Of a stretch of 24,811 nt of DNA, positions 11,906 to 21,038 are shown piece after piece; position 1 is the stretch's first letter; each line of letters opens with the position of its first letter. Under the pieces are notes generated by a model that did no database searches, was not told the origin of the DNA, and worked only from the letters and a program-made list of their open reading frames with translations. Both the position numbers and the translations under genes were made by a program. The stretch spans positions 1-24,811 of the forward strand of contig CAZKLU010000025.1 in the NCBI GenBank assembly GCA_964553775.1, written 5' to 3'. The DNA is from RUG626 sp964553775. Its GTDB lineage: Bacteria; Bacillota; Clostridia; Oscillospirales; Oscillospiraceae.

Positions 11906-14900
11906 ATGAAAGTAAAAGCAATATTCAAAAATACATACCGCGAAATATTCCGTTCGCCCGGAAGATTTTTCGCTATACTTACAATAATAATTCTCGGCAG
12001 CGGTTTTCTTGTCGGTCTTCGCGTCTCACGCAACGCCATGATAGAGACAGCGCGTGATTATCTCAACGCTCAGAATTTTTACGATTTTTCCGTTGCTTCA
12101 ACTCTCGGCATGACCGATGATGATGTTGACGCGCTTGCGGATCTTGACGGAGTGAACTGCGCCGAGGGAACATTTGAGAGCGATGCGTTTGTGCTGACGG
12201 ATGGCGGAAATGAGCAGGTGTGCGCGATATACACGTTGCCAACACTTATAAACGTGCCTGACGTTATTGAGGGAAGACTTCCTGAAAACGCGGGTGAGTG
12301 TATCATTGATGAGAACTCATCGAGCGGGCAAATAGGCAGCACGATAACAGTTTCCGGAAGCAACGATGAGGACACTCTGGAGCTTTTCGCAACGCGGGAA
12401 TTTACTATTGTCGGCAGGTGTACGTCTCCACTCTATATGAACTATGAGCGCGGAGGCACATCGCTTGGTGACGGCAGTATATCAGCATTCATATATGTTA
12501 TGCCGGATGTGTTTGACACTGACTACTATACGGGCGTATATATCAGCATGGAGGATATGCCGGAGGCATATTCCGACGAGTATGAAACCCGCTACGATGA
12601 GCTTGAACCGATAGTTACCGCTCTCGCCGAGGAACGTGCCGATATACGTTACAACGATGTTGTGTCCGACGCGAACGATGAACTTCAGGACGGTATTGAT
12701 GAATACAATGATGGTCTTGATGAGTACCAAACCGAACGCGCTGACGCTGAAGAGGAGCTTGCGGACGCATGGCAGGAGCTTGAAGATGCCGCTGCGGAGC
12801 TTGAAGATGCCGAAACAGAGCTTGCGGACGCGAAAAAAGAGCTTGATGACGCGGCAGTGGAACTTGCGGACGCGGAAACTGAGCTTAACGATGCAAAGGC
12901 TGAATTAGACGACGCTAAACAGACGCTCGATGATGCCGCCGCGGAGCTTGCGGACGCTAAACAGCAGATAGATGATGCTGAAAAAGAAATTTCCGATGGC
13001 TGGCAGGAGCTTGCGGACAGCGAAGCTGAAGCGCGAAAAACTCTTGAGGACGCTCAGACAGAACTCGCTGCCGCTTATGATACACTTACAGTGAGCGAAC
13101 AGGAGTACGAAGCGTCGCTTGCCGAATATAACAGCGGCTTATCTCAGTACGAGGACGGCTTATCGCAATACGAGGACGGCGCGGCGCAGCTTGAAGCGTC
13201 TAAATCGCAGCTTGACACATCTTATGAGACACTGACAGCGCAGCAAGCCACGTTCGATACGCTGATGGACACAATAGCGCAGGGCGTTGCCGCTTCCGGG
13301 TTTCCGGGATACGATGGAACCACGCTTCTTGCCGCTCTGAACTCCGGTGATGAAACGGCGATAATGGTGACTGACAGCGCACTCGCGGCTATGGCGGCGT
13401 ATGACGGATCTGTACCGGTAAACACTGACGCGCTGCTGGCTTCCTATGCGTCGCTTCAAGCGGGCTGGACACAGTATAATGAGGGGTTAGCGGCTTACAA
13501 TTCCGCGTCTTCCGAGCTTGCCGTCTCTAAAGCAACGCTTGACGCAACAAAAACAATGCTTGACAACGCAAAGGTACAGCTTGATGAGGGTCGTGCGGAG
13601 CTTGATTCCGGCTGGGCTGATTACAACGCGGGAGTTGCCGAGGTTGAGAGCGGCTATGACGAGCTTGAAACATCTCTTGCCGATGGCAGAAAGACGCTTG
13701 AAGACGCTGAAGCCGAGCTTGAAGATGCCAAAGCGGAATATGAGAATGGTGTTGCTGAATACGAGGACGGTCTTGCCGAATACGAGGACGGCAAAGCGGA
13801 GTATGAGGATGGCGTTAAGGAATACGAGGACGCTAAAGCGGAATATGAGGACGGTCTTGCTGAATACGAGGACGGTCTTAAAGAATACGAGGACGGCAAA
13901 GCGGAATATGAGGATGGTCTTAAAGAGTATGAGGACGCGAAACAGGAAGCCTATGACGGCTTTGATGAAGCGGAAACAGAACTTGCGGACGCATGGCAGG
14001 AAATAGAGGACGCGCGCAAGGAAATTGAGGATATAGAATATCCGACAGTATATGTTCTCGGCAGATGGAGCAACGTCGGCTATGTGTGTTTTGAGAATGA
14101 TTCGATGATTGTGGAAAATGTCTCGAAGGTTTTCCCGCTCTTCTTTTTCCTGATAGCGGCGTTGATTTGCCTGACAACTATAACACGCATGGTTGATGAG
14201 CAGCGTTCACAGCTTGGTGTACTGATGGCTCTTGGGTATAGCAACACGTCTATAATGAGCAAGTTTCTCATATACTCAGGTACAGCGACTGTTATCGGGT
14301 GTGTTGTGGGTATACTGCTCGGCTCATGGGCGATACCTCTCGTTATTTGGCAGGCATATCAGATTATGTACCACTTCTCAAACAGCATAGTGTTCTATTT
14401 CGATGTTCCGCTTTCAACAGTTACATTCGCGGCGTACCTTGTCTCAATGCTGTTTGTGACTTGGTATTCATGCAAGGGCGAGATAAACGAGACTCCCGCG
14501 AACATTATCCGCCCGAAGCCCCCGAAAACAGGCAAACGTGTGTTATTGGAGCGCGTGGGGTTTATATGGAACCATCTCAGCTTTATGTGGAAAGTCTCGG
14601 TACGAAATATGTTCCGCTATAAGGCACGGGCTTTGATGATGATACTTGGTGTAGCGGGTTGTACCGCGCTCATGATAACAGGATTTGGCATAAATGATTC
14701 TATAAATGGTGTTGCTGACTTACAGTACGAGGGTATAACGCTTTATGATATGACCGTTTCGTTTTCTGATGGGCTTGACGAGAGCGAAAAAGATGAGTTT
14801 CTAAATTCTGTCAGCGGTTATGAGGACGTTCTGTTCCTTAACCAGTCCTCGGTTACGGCGGTATTCGGCAAAAACGAAAAAGAGGTGACGATCAACGTAT

Positions 14901-15706
14901 ATTCCGTTGAGGACAGCGATAGAATATCAAAATTTGAGGACTATCATGTTGGCGATACACCCTTAGACTTCCCCGATGAAAATGAGGTGCTTCTCAATAA
15001 CGCGCTCGCGGACGCTCTCAATGTATCTGTGGGTGACACAATAACGGTACGAACCGATGACGGTGATATGGCGCTGCAAGTCTCCGGCATATACGACTAT
15101 TACATATATAACTACATCTGCGTAAGCTCCGAAGCGTACAGTTCTCAACTCGGCACGGACGCTGAAATAAACACAGCGTTCGTAAACGCGGAGGACAAGG
15201 ACACCGCCTCGTATCTTGCCGCTGACATATTGAAGCTCGATGATGTACTGACTGTATCAGAGGTCACTGTCATGCGTGAGAGGATCGAGTCAATGCTGTC
15301 AAGCCTTGTGTATATAGTTATTCTTACGATAGTGTGCGCGGCGGCACTGGCGTTCACGGTAATATATAACCTTACGAACATAAATATCACTGAGAGACTT
15401 CGAGAGATCGCGACAGTGAAGGTGCTGGGATTTTACGATTCTGAGTCCGCGTCTTATGTGCTGCGTGAGAATGTTGTTATGACAATAATCGGAGCGATTG
15501 CCGGTATACCGATGGGGATCGCGCTGAATGCTTTCGTAATGTCACAGATCAATGTCGATCTCATACGATTTACGCCGACAGTAAAACTGCCGAGCTTTAT
15601 ATACTCACTGGCGTTTACAATGGTGTTTTCACTGCTGGTCGATTTCTTCATGTATTTCAAACTGAACAGAATAAATACTGCCGAAGCGTTGAAAGCGGCA
15701 GAATAA
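11906..15706 (+). CDS. FtsX-family ABC permease with giant coiled-coil insert, 1266 aa
   Basis: Partner of the upstream ATPase. I start at the ATG at 11906 (AAAGGTG 8 bases before); upstream in-frame GTG and ATG codons lack ribosome sites. Layout: membrane helix at about 18-38, an extracellular MacB-like domain, a coiled-coil from about 254 to 710, then helices at about 740-760, 786-815 and 838-856 (first FtsX domain, DEQRSQLGVLMALGYS), a helix at about 905-930, a second extracellular domain, and the last three helices at about 1134-1155, 1190-1212 and 1230-1251 (second FtsX domain, ERLREIATVKVLGFYDSE). Eight helices in all. The insert is built from heptads (ELADAKK, EYEDGLA types) broken by a 240-residue region resembling YhgE/Pip-type coiled-coils. 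Such an insert can bridge the thick wall. Cargo is unknown. Confidence 0.9.
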   Translation: MKVKAIFKNTYREIFRSPGRFFAILTIIILGSGFLVGLRVSRNAMIETARDYLNAQNFYDFSVASTLGMTDDDVDALADLDGVNCAEGTFESDAFVLTDGGNEQVCAIYTLPTLINVPDVIEGRLPENAGECIIDENSSSGQIGSTITVSGSNDEDTLELFATREFTIVGRCTSPLYMNYERGGTSLGDGSISAFIYVMPDVFDTDYYTGVYISMEDMPEAYSDEYETRYDELEPIVTALAEERADIRYNDVVSDANDELQDGIDEYNDGLDEYQTERADAEEELADAWQELEDAAAELEDAETELADAKKELDDAAVELADAETELNDAKAELDDAKQTLDDAAAELADAKQQIDDAEKEISDGWQELADSEAEARKTLEDAQTELAAAYDTLTVSEQEYEASLAEYNSGLSQYEDGLSQYEDGAAQLEASKSQLDTSYETLTAQQATFDTLMDTIAQGVAASGFPGYDGTTLLAALNSGDETAIMVTDSALAAMAAYDGSVPVNTDALLASYASLQAGWTQYNEGLAAYNSASSELAVSKATLDATKTMLDNAKVQLDEGRAELDSGWADYNAGVAEVESGYDELETSLADGRKTLEDAEAELEDAKAEYENGVAEYEDGLAEYEDGKAEYEDGVKEYEDAKAEYEDGLAEYEDGLKEYEDGKAEYEDGLKEYEDAKQEAYDGFDEAETELADAWQEIEDARKEIEDIEYPTVYVLGRWSNVGYVCFENDSMIVENVSKVFPLFFFLIAALICLTTITRMVDEQRSQLGVLMALGYSNTSIMSKFLIYSGTATVIGCVVGILLGSWAIPLVIWQAYQIMYHFSNSIVFYFDVPLSTVTFAAYLVSMLFVTWYSCKGEINETPANIIRPKPPKTGKRVLLERVGFIWNHLSFMWKVSVRNMFRYKARALMMILGVAGCTALMITGFGINDSINGVADLQYEGITLYDMTVSFSDGLDESEKDEFLNSVSGYEDVLFLNQSSVTAVFGKNEKEVTINVYSVEDSDRISKFEDYHVGDTPLDFPDENEVLLNNALADALNVSVGDTITVRTDDGDMALQVSGIYDYYIYNYICVSSEAYSSQLGTDAEINTAFVNAEDKDTASYLAADILKLDDVLTVSEVTVMRERIESMLSSLVYIVILTIVCAAALAFTVIYNLTNINITERLREIATVKVLGFYDSESASYVLRENVVMTIIGAIAGIPMGIALNAFVMSQINVDLIRFTPTVKLPSFIYSLAFTMVFSLLVDFFMYFKLNRINTAEALKAAE
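12755..13027 (+). repeat. Thirteen 21-base heptad-coding units in the permease
   Basis: Consecutive seven-codon units, residues 284-374, of the form ELADAxx, ELDDAxx or QIDDAEK. Acidic residues at fixed heptad positions with Leu/Ala as the core make a long alanine-type coiled-coil. DNA identity between units is moderate, so the array is old. Confidence 0.75.
13733..13942 (+). repeat. Ten nearly identical 21-base tandem repeats in the permease
   Basis: Units begin every 21 bases from 13733 and encode AEYEDGL, AEYEDGK, KEYEDAK and similar variants, residues 610-679. DNA cores GAATACGAGGACGG recur almost unchanged, and adjacent blocks repeat as larger groups, which indicates recent unequal crossing-over. 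The Tyr-Glu-Asp-Gly pattern differs from the Ala-rich first block, so the two arms of the coiled-coil are distinct. Confidence 0.85.
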
Positions 15707-15716
15707 GAGGTATAAT

Positions 15717-16838
15717 ATGGAGCTTTTGTATTGCGCCCCGTGCCTTTTCGGGCTTGAGGGACCGCTTAAAAACGAACTGTCACACATGGGATTCCAAAAT
15801 GTAACAGCCGGACAGCACCGCGTATTCTTCACCGGAGATGAACTCGGTGTTGCTGCGGCTAATATAAAATGCCGCTTTGCGGAAAGAATACTGATACAGC
15901 TTGGCAGTTTCAAAGCTAAGACGTTCGACGCGCTCTTTGAGGGTGTCAAGGCACTCCCATGGGAGAACTTTATACCAAAAAACGGCGCGTTCCCTGTCAA
16001 GGGGTACAGTCTTAGCTCAATGCTCCATTCTGTTCCTGACTGCCAGAGTATCGTCAAAAAGGCTGTCTCTGTGAGACTTGGAAATGTATACCACATTGAC
16101 CGTCTGCCTGAAAACGGCGCACTGTACCGTGTTAGCTTCTCGATAGTTGATGATACCGCGTCACTTTTTCTTGATACAACCGGCGTGAGCCTTCACAAAC
16201 GCGGCTACCGACCCGCTCAGGTTGAAGCACCGCTTCGTGAGACGCTTGCAGCTGCTATTGTAGACTTGTCGGGCTACAGGGGCAAGGGCGATTTCTGCGA
16301 CCCGTTCTGCGGCAGCGGCACAATAGCGATAGAGGCGGCGTTGGCGGCAAAAAGACGCGCACCGGGACTTAATCGCGAATTTGTCTCTGAAAACTGGAGA
16401 TTGCTCACAAAATCACAGTGGCAGGCTGTTCGGGATGGAGCGAGAGAGAACGAGTTTGACCGAGAGTACAGCATATTCGCGTCTGACATAGACCCTCACG
16501 CGATAGAGATTGCTCGTGAGAACGCGAAACGTGCCGGTGTAGCTGATATTATACGCTTCAAGGTTTCTGATGCACGCAAGTTCAATTTGCGGACAGAGCG
16601 CGGGATTATCGTTACAAACCCGCCTTATGGTGAGCGTCTTTTGGATGTCAAGTCGGCACAGAAGCTGATGTCGGATTTTTCAAAGGCTGTCAAAGAGACT
16701 GAATCACCGTGGAACGTGAATGTTATTACCTCGGATGAGGATCTTGAATATACTATGAATCTGCGCGCCTCAAAGACCCGCAATCTGTATAACGGAAAAA
16801 TCAAATGCCGGCTGTTTACGTTCCCCGCGTCAAAATAA
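15717..16838 (+). CDS. THUMP-domain class I SAM-dependent RNA methyltransferase (YpsC/RlmL-N type), 373 aa
   Basis: N-terminal ferredoxin-like plus THUMP region (about 1-165) binds RNA; a Rossmann methyltransferase domain follows. Visible catalytic motifs are DPFCGSGTI (195-203, SAM binding), FASDIDPHAI (254-263, the acidic residue after strand 2) and NPPYGER (301-307, the N-x-x-Y/F motif of N-methyltransferases acting on an exocyclic amine). This set and the length match Bacillus YpsC and the N-terminal half of RlmL, which makes N2-methylguanosine in 23S rRNA; the exact target here is inferred. It starts 10 bases after the permease stop with AGAGG 6 bases from the ATG, so it is probably co-transcribed with the ABC genes, though unrelated in function. 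Confidence 0.92.
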   Translation: MELLYCAPCLFGLEGPLKNELSHMGFQNVTAGQHRVFFTGDELGVAAANIKCRFAERILIQLGSFKAKTFDALFEGVKALPWENFIPKNGAFPVKGYSLSSMLHSVPDCQSIVKKAVSVRLGNVYHIDRLPENGALYRVSFSIVDDTASLFLDTTGVSLHKRGYRPAQVEAPLRETLAAAIVDLSGYRGKGDFCDPFCGSGTIAIEAALAAKRRAPGLNREFVSENWRLLTKSQWQAVRDGARENEFDREYSIFASDIDPHAIEIARENAKRAGVADIIRFKVSDARKFNLRTERGIIVTNPPYGERLLDVKSAQKLMSDFSKAVKETESPWNVNVITSDEDLEYTMNLRASKTRNLYNGKIKCRLFTFPASK

Positions 16839-17102
16839 TTTCGCTTTTGAGTGCTTCAAGTTAATTATGCGTTAAATGACACGCATACAGAATTTGCAAA
16901 ATGTTTTTTGCTTTACAAACGCGGTTGTAATCATCAGACCGAATAATTCCGGCAAGGTTTCGGTTAAACCGCGAAGCTGAAGAGACAGTTTCTTTGAGCG
17001 CGATATACAAGAGCAAAACAATTTGTGTGTTGACGCTATCAATATTGTTTACTTTGCACATAATTACGCAAAAAAGTTAATAAAAAATAAGCGCATTAAC
17101 TA
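16839..17102 (+). other. Intergenic stretch before the groESL promoter, no gene
   Basis: Contains a hairpin ATGCGT (16867-16872) with ACGCAT (16881-16886) that may help end the methyltransferase transcript, though without a T run, and a longer-range CGCGGTT / AACCGCG inverted repeat within about 16919-16976. A 66-codon frame on the minus strand lacks a ribosome site and is not credible. Confidence 0.4.
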
Positions 17103-17131
17103 TTGAACATTTGCTGTATTTGAGATATTAT
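17103..17131 (+). promoter_or_regulatory. groESL promoter
   Basis: TTGAAC (17103-17108), 17-base spacer, TATTAT (17126-17131), a vegetative sigma-A promoter. The CIRCE operator starts 8 bases after the -10, covering the transcript start. Confidence 0.8.
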
Positions 17132-17138
17132 ATATACG

Positions 17139-17165
17139 TTGGCACTCAAAAGGTCAGAGTGCTAA
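17139..17165 (+). promoter_or_regulatory. CIRCE operator (HrcA binding site)
   Basis: TTGGCACTC, nine bases, GAGTGCTAA. It differs from the consensus TTAGCACTC-N9-GAGTGCTAA by one base in the left arm. HrcA binds it and represses groESL until heat or misfolded protein titrates GroEL. No hrcA gene is in the window. Confidence 0.95.
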
Positions 17166-17213
17166 AATCAGATAGTTTACAAAATAATTTCAACATATTA
17201 GGAGGAACATACG

Positions 17214-17498
17214 ATGACATTAAAACCATTGGCTGACAGAGTAATAATCAAGCGTCTGCCGGCGGAGGAGAAAACGAAGAGCGGGCTTATTCTTACGAGT
17301 GCGGCTCAGGAAAAGCCGGAGATATTCGAGGTAATTGCTGTTGGACCTGGCGGTTTCATAGATGGTAACGAGGTTGATATGGAAGTCGAGGTCGGCGACC
17401 ATGTAATAACCGGTAAATACAGCGGCACCGAGGTTAAACTTGACGGTGAAGAGCTTACAATAGTAAAACAGAGCGATATACTCGCGATAGTAGAATAA
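17214..17498 (+). CDS. groES: GroES co-chaperonin, 94 aa
   Basis: Cytoplasmic 10-kDa cap of the GroEL folding chamber. Opens with LKPLADRVIIKRLPAEEKTK, carries the mobile loop around residues 17-34 (KTKSGLILTSAAQEKPE) and the VGPGGFIDGN turn, and ends with ELTIVKQSDILAIVE, all standard. Ninety-four residues is the normal length. Start fixed by AGGAGG 8 bases before the ATG. First gene of the CIRCE-controlled operon, 13 bases before groEL. Confidence 0.98.
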   Translation: MTLKPLADRVIIKRLPAEEKTKSGLILTSAAQEKPEIFEVIAVGPGGFIDGNEVDMEVEVGDHVITGKYSGTEVKLDGEELTIVKQSDILAIVE

Positions 17499-17511
17499 GG
17501 AGGAAATAACT

Positions 17512-19140
17512 ATGGCAAAACAGATAGTTTACGGAGAGGATGCCCGCAGGGCACTTGAAAAGGGCGTAAATCAGCTTGCGGATACAGTTAAGCTTACGAT
17601 AGGTCCGAAGGGACGCAACGTGGTACTTGACAAGAAGTTTGGCGCACCGCTTATCACAAACGATGGCGTTACAATAGCGAAAGAGATAGATCTCAAGGAT
17701 CCGTTTGAGAACATGGGCGCACAGCTTGTAAAAGAGGTTGCTTCAAAGACTAATGATGTGGCGGGCGATGGCACTACGACAGCTACGCTTCTTGCTCAGG
17801 CTATGATCCATGAGGGAATCAAGAATGTTGCCGCCGGAGCAAATCCGATGGTTATGAAGAAGGGTATTCAGAAGGCTGTCGATGTTGCTGTTGAGACTAT
17901 ACGCAAGAACTCCCAGCCTGTGACAGGAACGAAGGATATTGCAAGAGTCGGCGCGGTATCTTCCGGCGATGAGGAGATAGGCAAGCTCATAGCTGAAGCT
18001 ATGGAGAAGGTCAGCCAGAACGGTGTTATCACTGTTGAGGAGTCCAAGACTGCCGATACGTATTCCGAGGTAGTTGAAGGTATGCAGTTTGACCGCGGAT
18101 ACATCACCCCGTATATGGTAACGGACAACGAGAAGATGGAAGCCGTCTACGATGAGCCATACATTCTTATTACCGACAAGAAGATTTCCAATATTCAGGA
18201 GATACTTCCGCTTCTTGAGCAGGTTGTTCAGTCCGGCAAGAAGCTCGTTATAATTGCTGAAGATGTTGAGGGCGAGGCTCTTGCGACTTTGATACTCAAC
18301 AAGCTGCGTGGTACATTCAACTGCCTGTGCGTAAAGGCACCTGGATTTGGTGATAAGCGCAAGGATATGCTGAGAGATATAGCTGTTCTTACCGGCGGTC
18401 AGGTTATTTCCAGCGATCTCGGTATGGAACTCAAGGATGCCACGATAGATATGCTCGGTTCTGCTCGTCAGGTCAAGTCAACAAAGGAGAATACCATTAT
18501 TGTTGACGGCGCGGGTGAGAAGAGTGACATTCAGGACAGAGTGAACCAGATCAAGTCTGAGTATGAGGCATCAACATCTGACTATGACCGTGAGAAGCTT
18601 CAGGAGAGACTCGCGAAATTGGCAGGCGGCGTAGCTGTTATCAAGGTTGGCGCGGCAACAGAAGTTGAGATGAAGGAGAAGAAGCTGCGTATTGAGGACG
18701 CGCTCAACGCAACGAAAGCCGCTGTAGAAGAGGGCATCGTAGCCGGAGGCGGCAGTGCGTATGTTGTGGCGGGCAAAGCTGTTGCCAAGCTCGTTGACGA
18801 AAGCTCCGGCGATGAAAAGACAGGTATCGCGCTTATTGCTCACGCGCTTAATGCTCCTATTATGCAGATTGCAACGAATGCCGGTGTTGAGGGTGCTGTT
18901 GTGCTTGACAAGGTGCAGGGAAGCAGCGATGTGAACTTCGGTTACAACGCCGCGACTGAGGAATACTGCAACATGATAGAGTCCGGTGTAGTTGACCCGA
19001 CGAAGGTCTGCCGTTCCGCTCTTGAGAACGCGGCTTCGATAGCGTCTATCGTATTGACAACCGAGTCGCTTGTTACGGATATTCCCGAACCTCCGGCTCC
19101 TCCCGCAGCCGCTTCGCCTGATATGGATGGTATGTATTGA
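17512..19140 (+). CDS. groEL: GroEL chaperonin, 542 aa
   Basis: Fourteen-mer ATP-driven folding chaperone. Sequence landmarks in order: KLTIGPKGRNVVLDKKFG, the ATP-site motif DGTTTATLLAQ, the apical domain with RGYITPYMVTD, and the intermediate-domain GGGSAYV region. Length is normal for Firmicutes. The C-terminus ends PDMDGMY rather than with long GGM repeats, a mild variation seen in clostridia. ATG has AAGGAGG 8 bases upstream. Follows groES in the same operon and is ended by the terminator at 19154-19189. Start codon and all core domains are intact. Confidence 0.98.
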   Translation: MAKQIVYGEDARRALEKGVNQLADTVKLTIGPKGRNVVLDKKFGAPLITNDGVTIAKEIDLKDPFENMGAQLVKEVASKTNDVAGDGTTTATLLAQAMIHEGIKNVAAGANPMVMKKGIQKAVDVAVETIRKNSQPVTGTKDIARVGAVSSGDEEIGKLIAEAMEKVSQNGVITVEESKTADTYSEVVEGMQFDRGYITPYMVTDNEKMEAVYDEPYILITDKKISNIQEILPLLEQVVQSGKKLVIIAEDVEGEALATLILNKLRGTFNCLCVKAPGFGDKRKDMLRDIAVLTGGQVISSDLGMELKDATIDMLGSARQVKSTKENTIIVDGAGEKSDIQDRVNQIKSEYEASTSDYDREKLQERLAKLAGGVAVIKVGAATEVEMKEKKLRIEDALNATKAAVEEGIVAGGGSAYVVAGKAVAKLVDESSGDEKTGIALIAHALNAPIMQIATNAGVEGAVVLDKVQGSSDVNFGYNAATEEYCNMIESGVVDPTKVCRSALENAASIASIVLTTESLVTDIPEPPAPPAAASPDMDGMY

Positions 19141-19153
19141 TTTACTGATAATA

Positions 19154-19192
19154 AAAGAACTTCCGCTTGTAAAAGGGCGGAAGTTCTTTATA
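19154..19192 (+). terminator. groESL terminator
   Basis: Perfect 13-bp stem, 19154-19166 with 19177-19189 (arm AAAGAACTTCCGC), 10-base loop; the stem ends in TTT followed by ATAGTT. It stands 13 bases after the groEL stop. Confidence 0.85.
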
Positions 19193-19276
19193 GTTCCATA
19201 GCATATAGCAAATACCGGTTAAACCGAGTATTATTCGATATTTTCCGTGATGTCCGGCAATTCGCGTTTTATGGTA

Positions 19277-19305
19277 TAGACATTTTCGTGCTGTTTCTGT
19301 ATAAT
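19277..19305 (+). promoter_or_regulatory. Promoter of the XRE membrane-tail regulator
   Basis: TAGACA (19277-19282), 17-base spacer, TATAAT (19300-19305), 19 bases before the start codon, so the leader is very short. Confidence 0.7.
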
Positions 19306-19324
19306 AAACGCTGAGGTGATTGAA

Positions 19325-19837
19325 ATGGATAATCAGAAAATCGGTAAATTCATCGCTGAACTCCGCAAAGGACAAAATCTTACTCAAGAGCAGCTCGGCG
19401 AAAAGCTCGGAGTAACGAACAAAACCGTATCAAGATGGGAAACAGGCGTGTATCTCCCTCCAGCGGAAAAATTGATTCTGATGAGCGAAATTTTTTCTGT
19501 GAGCATAAATGAAATTCTCTCCGGCGAAAGACTTGATAAAGACGAGTATATGCAAGCGGCGGAGGAGAATCTTAAAGCCGCGTTGCGTTCAAGCAGCTTC
19601 AGCCTGAAAGAAAAAATCGGGTACTTCAAAAAGAAATGGCTTAAAGAGCATATCGCGTTTATGATACTTTGCGGCGTAATTGTTGTTTCTCTCTTTATAG
19701 CCGGACTTATAATGAAAAGAGACGTTATAGTTTCCGTGTCGGTTATATTACCGGTTGTTTTTTATGGTGCCATAAACAATTCGATGATGGCGTATGTTGA
19801 AAAGAACGCTTTTGACGGCAAGGGAACCGGCGAATGA
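19325..19837 (+). CDS. XRE-family regulator with C-terminal membrane helices, 170 aa
   Basis: Residues about 5-65 form a Cro/C1 helix-turn-helix (IGKFIAELRKGQNLTQEQLG, KLGVTNKTVSRWETGVYLPP, then the closing SVSINEILSGERL). After a charged linker two hydrophobic segments follow at about 112-133 (IAFMILCGVIVVSLFIAGLI) and 138-158 (VIVSVSVILPVVFYGAINNS). This build, a DNA-binding head joined to two membrane helices, is common in clostridia, and members often regulate a neighbouring transporter or membrane stress gene; no such partner is adjacent here. Start is the ATG at 19325 because the in-frame GTG at 19316 lies inside the GAGGTG ribosome site. Transcribed toward the convergent patatin gene. 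Confidence 0.88.
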   Translation: MDNQKIGKFIAELRKGQNLTQEQLGEKLGVTNKTVSRWETGVYLPPAEKLILMSEIFSVSINEILSGERLDKDEYMQAAEENLKAALRSSSFSLKEKIGYFKKKWLKEHIAFMILCGVIVVSLFIAGLIMKRDVIVSVSVILPVVFYGAINNSMMAYVEKNAFDGKGTGE

Positions 19838-20035
19838 ATATGGATTTTACACGTTATATTCCCTCAAAAAGTGATTTTCGGAACCCGCGAGATCTGCGCT
19901 TAATTTACATAAGCAATTTGCCGTTATTCAGGGCTTAAATATGCGCGGAAATATCCGTGAATCATTCAATGGCAAACATCTTTTAGACTTTGAGTATAAT
20001 CATCTGGGTAATTTTACCTTGAAGTGTCGGACGCA
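19838..20035 (+). other. Convergent intergenic stretch, no gene
   Basis: AT-rich spacer between the XRE gene and the shared terminator. No start with a ribosome site and no recognisable domain on either strand. Confidence 0.4.
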
Positions 20036-20087
20036 TAAAAATCTCGCGGAAGTGTCAAAGGCTGTACTTCCGCGAGATTATTATTTT
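20035..20087. terminator. Bidirectional terminator between XRE and patatin genes
   Basis: Perfect 14-bp stem, 20040-20053 with 20066-20079 (arm AATCTCGCGGAAGT), 12-base loop. On the minus strand it is followed by TTTTTA, on the plus strand by ATTATTTTT, so it can stop transcription from both sides. Confidence 0.9.
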
Positions 20088-20123
20088 TCGGTAATTCTGT
20101 TTGTACACCATCTCTGCCGCTTT

Positions 20124-20969
20124 TTATATTGCGTACATCCAGTTTTTCAGCTTCTCCATCAGGTTTTCAGTGTCCTTTCTGCCAAGATCATACATGGCTT
20201 GAAGCCTATCAGGATCGCGTTCGAGCTTACCGATACTTATTTCCTCGGACGGGCGGATAACGAATACTTGCCCCTCTTTTTCCAGGCGGCGAAGCTCTGC
20301 AAGGTCATGGTTGTAATATATATGACGCTCACGGATACGTTTCGCGAACTTAGGATATTTTTTGCTGTAACGCGCTGCCAAAATCGCCGGAAACGGTTTC
20401 TTTCGATAATTTTTATTGCGTGTCAGGATTACAACCGCCCTGTCGCAGCCTGTTTTCAGAACCCAGCGGAACGGCACACTGTCAGAGATTCCTCCGTCTA
20501 AATATAGGCTGCCGTCAAGTTCCACCGGTTTTGACAGAAACGGCATGGAACACGAGGCTCGCAGAGCGTCCATCTGTTCAAATACACTGCGGATCCTTAT
20601 ATACTCAGGTTTGCCTGTTTCAATGTTTGTCGCGACAGCGTAGAACGGCGTTTTTGATTGACGGAACTTCTCATCATCGAATGGTGCAAGCTGTCTTGGA
20701 ACAGTGCCGTAGGCATAGTCAGTTGAGAATACGTTGCCCTCCTTTAAGAGCGGCAGAATCCCCATGTACTTCTGTTCACGGTTATAACGCTTGCTGTATT
20801 GTATAACTCTCCCGTTTTGACCCGACAGAAGATTTATCCCGAACGATGCTCCGGCAGATACGCCCACTACACAGTCGAATGATATATCATTATCCATAAA
20901 CACATCAAGCACACCCGCCGTGTACATTCCGCGCATTGCGCCGCCCTCTAATACTAAACCGATTTTCAT
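20124..20969 (-). CDS. Patatin-like phospholipase, 281 aa
   Basis: Serine lipid acyl hydrolase of the patatin fold, predicted cytoplasmic or peripheral (no signal peptide). The oxyanion loop is GGAMRGMYTAGVL (from residue 9), the nucleophile is S38 in GVSAG, and the dyad Asp is D158 in DGG. These are the complete catalytic elements; length and the closing region are like the YjjU-type bacterial patatins. ATG preceded by GAGGG 8 bases upstream. It follows the receptor-kinase gene by 69 bases on the same strand without a terminator or evident promoter, so the two probably share a transcript. Substrate unknown; membrane phospholipid is the usual one for the fold. Confidence 0.92.
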   Translation of the reverse strand: MKIGLVLEGGAMRGMYTAGVLDVFMDNDISFDCVVGVSAGASFGINLLSGQNGRVIQYSKRYNREQKYMGILPLLKEGNVFSTDYAYGTVPRQLAPFDDEKFRQSKTPFYAVATNIETGKPEYIRIRSVFEQMDALRASCSMPFLSKPVELDGSLYLDGGISDSVPFRWVLKTGCDRAVVILTRNKNYRKKPFPAILAARYSKKYPKFAKRIRERHIYYNHDLAELRRLEKEGQVFVIRPSEEISIGKLERDPDRLQAMYDLGRKDTENLMEKLKNWMYAI

Positions 20970-21038
20970 TTACATTTCCCTCAAATACAGTCAGCGAAAA
21001 ACGCTTTTCTAAAGCCGAAACTCACCATAGTGTACGGC

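Noticed and set aside
13733..13942. Regular short repeats resembling a CRISPR array
   Set aside because: The 21-base units are directly adjacent without spacers and stay in frame inside the permease coding for heptads.
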